Shown here one piece after another: positions 59,062 to 59,062 of a stretch of DNA of 59,062 nucleotides (positions are counted from its first letter, which is position 1; each line of letters starts with the position of its first letter). Origin of the DNA: Myxococcales bacterium (GTDB lineage Bacteria; Myxococcota_A; Polyangia; Polyangiales; Polyangiaceae); NCBI GenBank assembly GCA_947473045.1, contig CANJCO010000029.1:1-59062 (forward strand). The letters are read 5' to 3'. The notes below the pieces were generated by a model. The model saw only the letters and a program-made list of their open reading frames with translations. It ran no database searches and was not told the origin of the DNA. A program made the position numbers and the translations under genes.

Positions 59062-59062
59062 A

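Overview
The window is about 59 kb of GC-rich DNA (roughly two-thirds G+C). It is packed with 54 protein genes on both strands, many joined by ATGA or GTGA stop/start overlaps. The gene content points to a myxobacterium-like member of the Myxococcota, probably Polyangiales. The signs are many lipoproteins with Asp/Ala/Pro-rich linkers, a lipoprotein with Cys-rich QLGxxCGxxxDGCGG repeats, DNRLRE and trypsin-like secreted proteins, FHA- and receiver-type sigma-54 activators, a Hanks-type kinase and an ECF sigma/anti-sigma pair. The taxonomic call is inference from gene style. No rRNA, tRNA, CRISPR array, transposase or prophage gene was seen.

Layout. (1) 1-146: an array of five hairpins. (2) 182-2378: a Cys-rich lipoprotein and malate synthase. 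(3) 2398-14186, all minus: NUDIX, [2Fe-2S] ferredoxin, an 82-aa protein, Smr and HDOD genes, then ilvE, then a membrane-maintenance cluster (lipoprotein, RDD, SpoIIM, membrane protein, DUF4129/DUF4350, MoxR, DUF58). (4) 14256-16761: smpB, a decayed copy of the hairpin array, a small protein and a periplasmic binding protein. (5) 16766-21580: a three-gene ABC-type set whose ATPase has lost its catalytic motifs, divergent from a membrane protein with an equally degenerate sigma-54-type AAA+ domain. (6) 21664-29250: lipoproteins, infC without its usual rpmI-rplT partners, a CapA-like protein, a B12-binding subunit, a serine protease and an acyl-CoA dehydrogenase. (7) 29323-38420: an S1-domain protein, an acyltransferase, an FHA-GAF-AAA+ activator, an ECF sigma/anti-sigma pair, a DNRLRE lipoprotein and a Ser/Thr kinase. 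(8) 38462-45840: a YfiH-family protein, the Cys-repeat lipoprotein, a HEAT-methylase fusion, a molybdopterin oxidoreductase/PepSY pair and an SGNH hydrolase. (9) 45920-58918: an OmpA-type protein, an NtrC-type regulator coupled to an ABC ATPase, a second SGNH hydrolase, an HTTM/Omp85-like trio, nadE, a lytic transglycosylase and a small membrane protein. (10) 58916-59061: an inverted copy of the array at position 1.

Four signals stand out. First, a roughly 145-bp element of five back-to-back hairpins occurs as two practically identical inverted copies at the extreme ends and once as a decayed internal copy. Second, an 11-bp motif, TGCA-N3-TACA, occurs ten times where about 0.5 would be expected by chance; it uses all three reading frames and forces rare codons. 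Third, two adjacent, divergent transcription units both encode P-loop relatives that lost their nucleotide-binding residues. Fourth, there are unusual gene pairings: MoCo oxidoreductase with a PepSY membrane protein, and an HTTM protein with an Omp85-like barrel.

Much of the window serves the cell envelope: export, outer-membrane proteins, esterases, lipoproteins and MoxR-type maintenance. A smaller part is housekeeping (malate synthase, IlvE, SmpB, IF3, NadE). No intergenic stretch exceeds about 210 bases.
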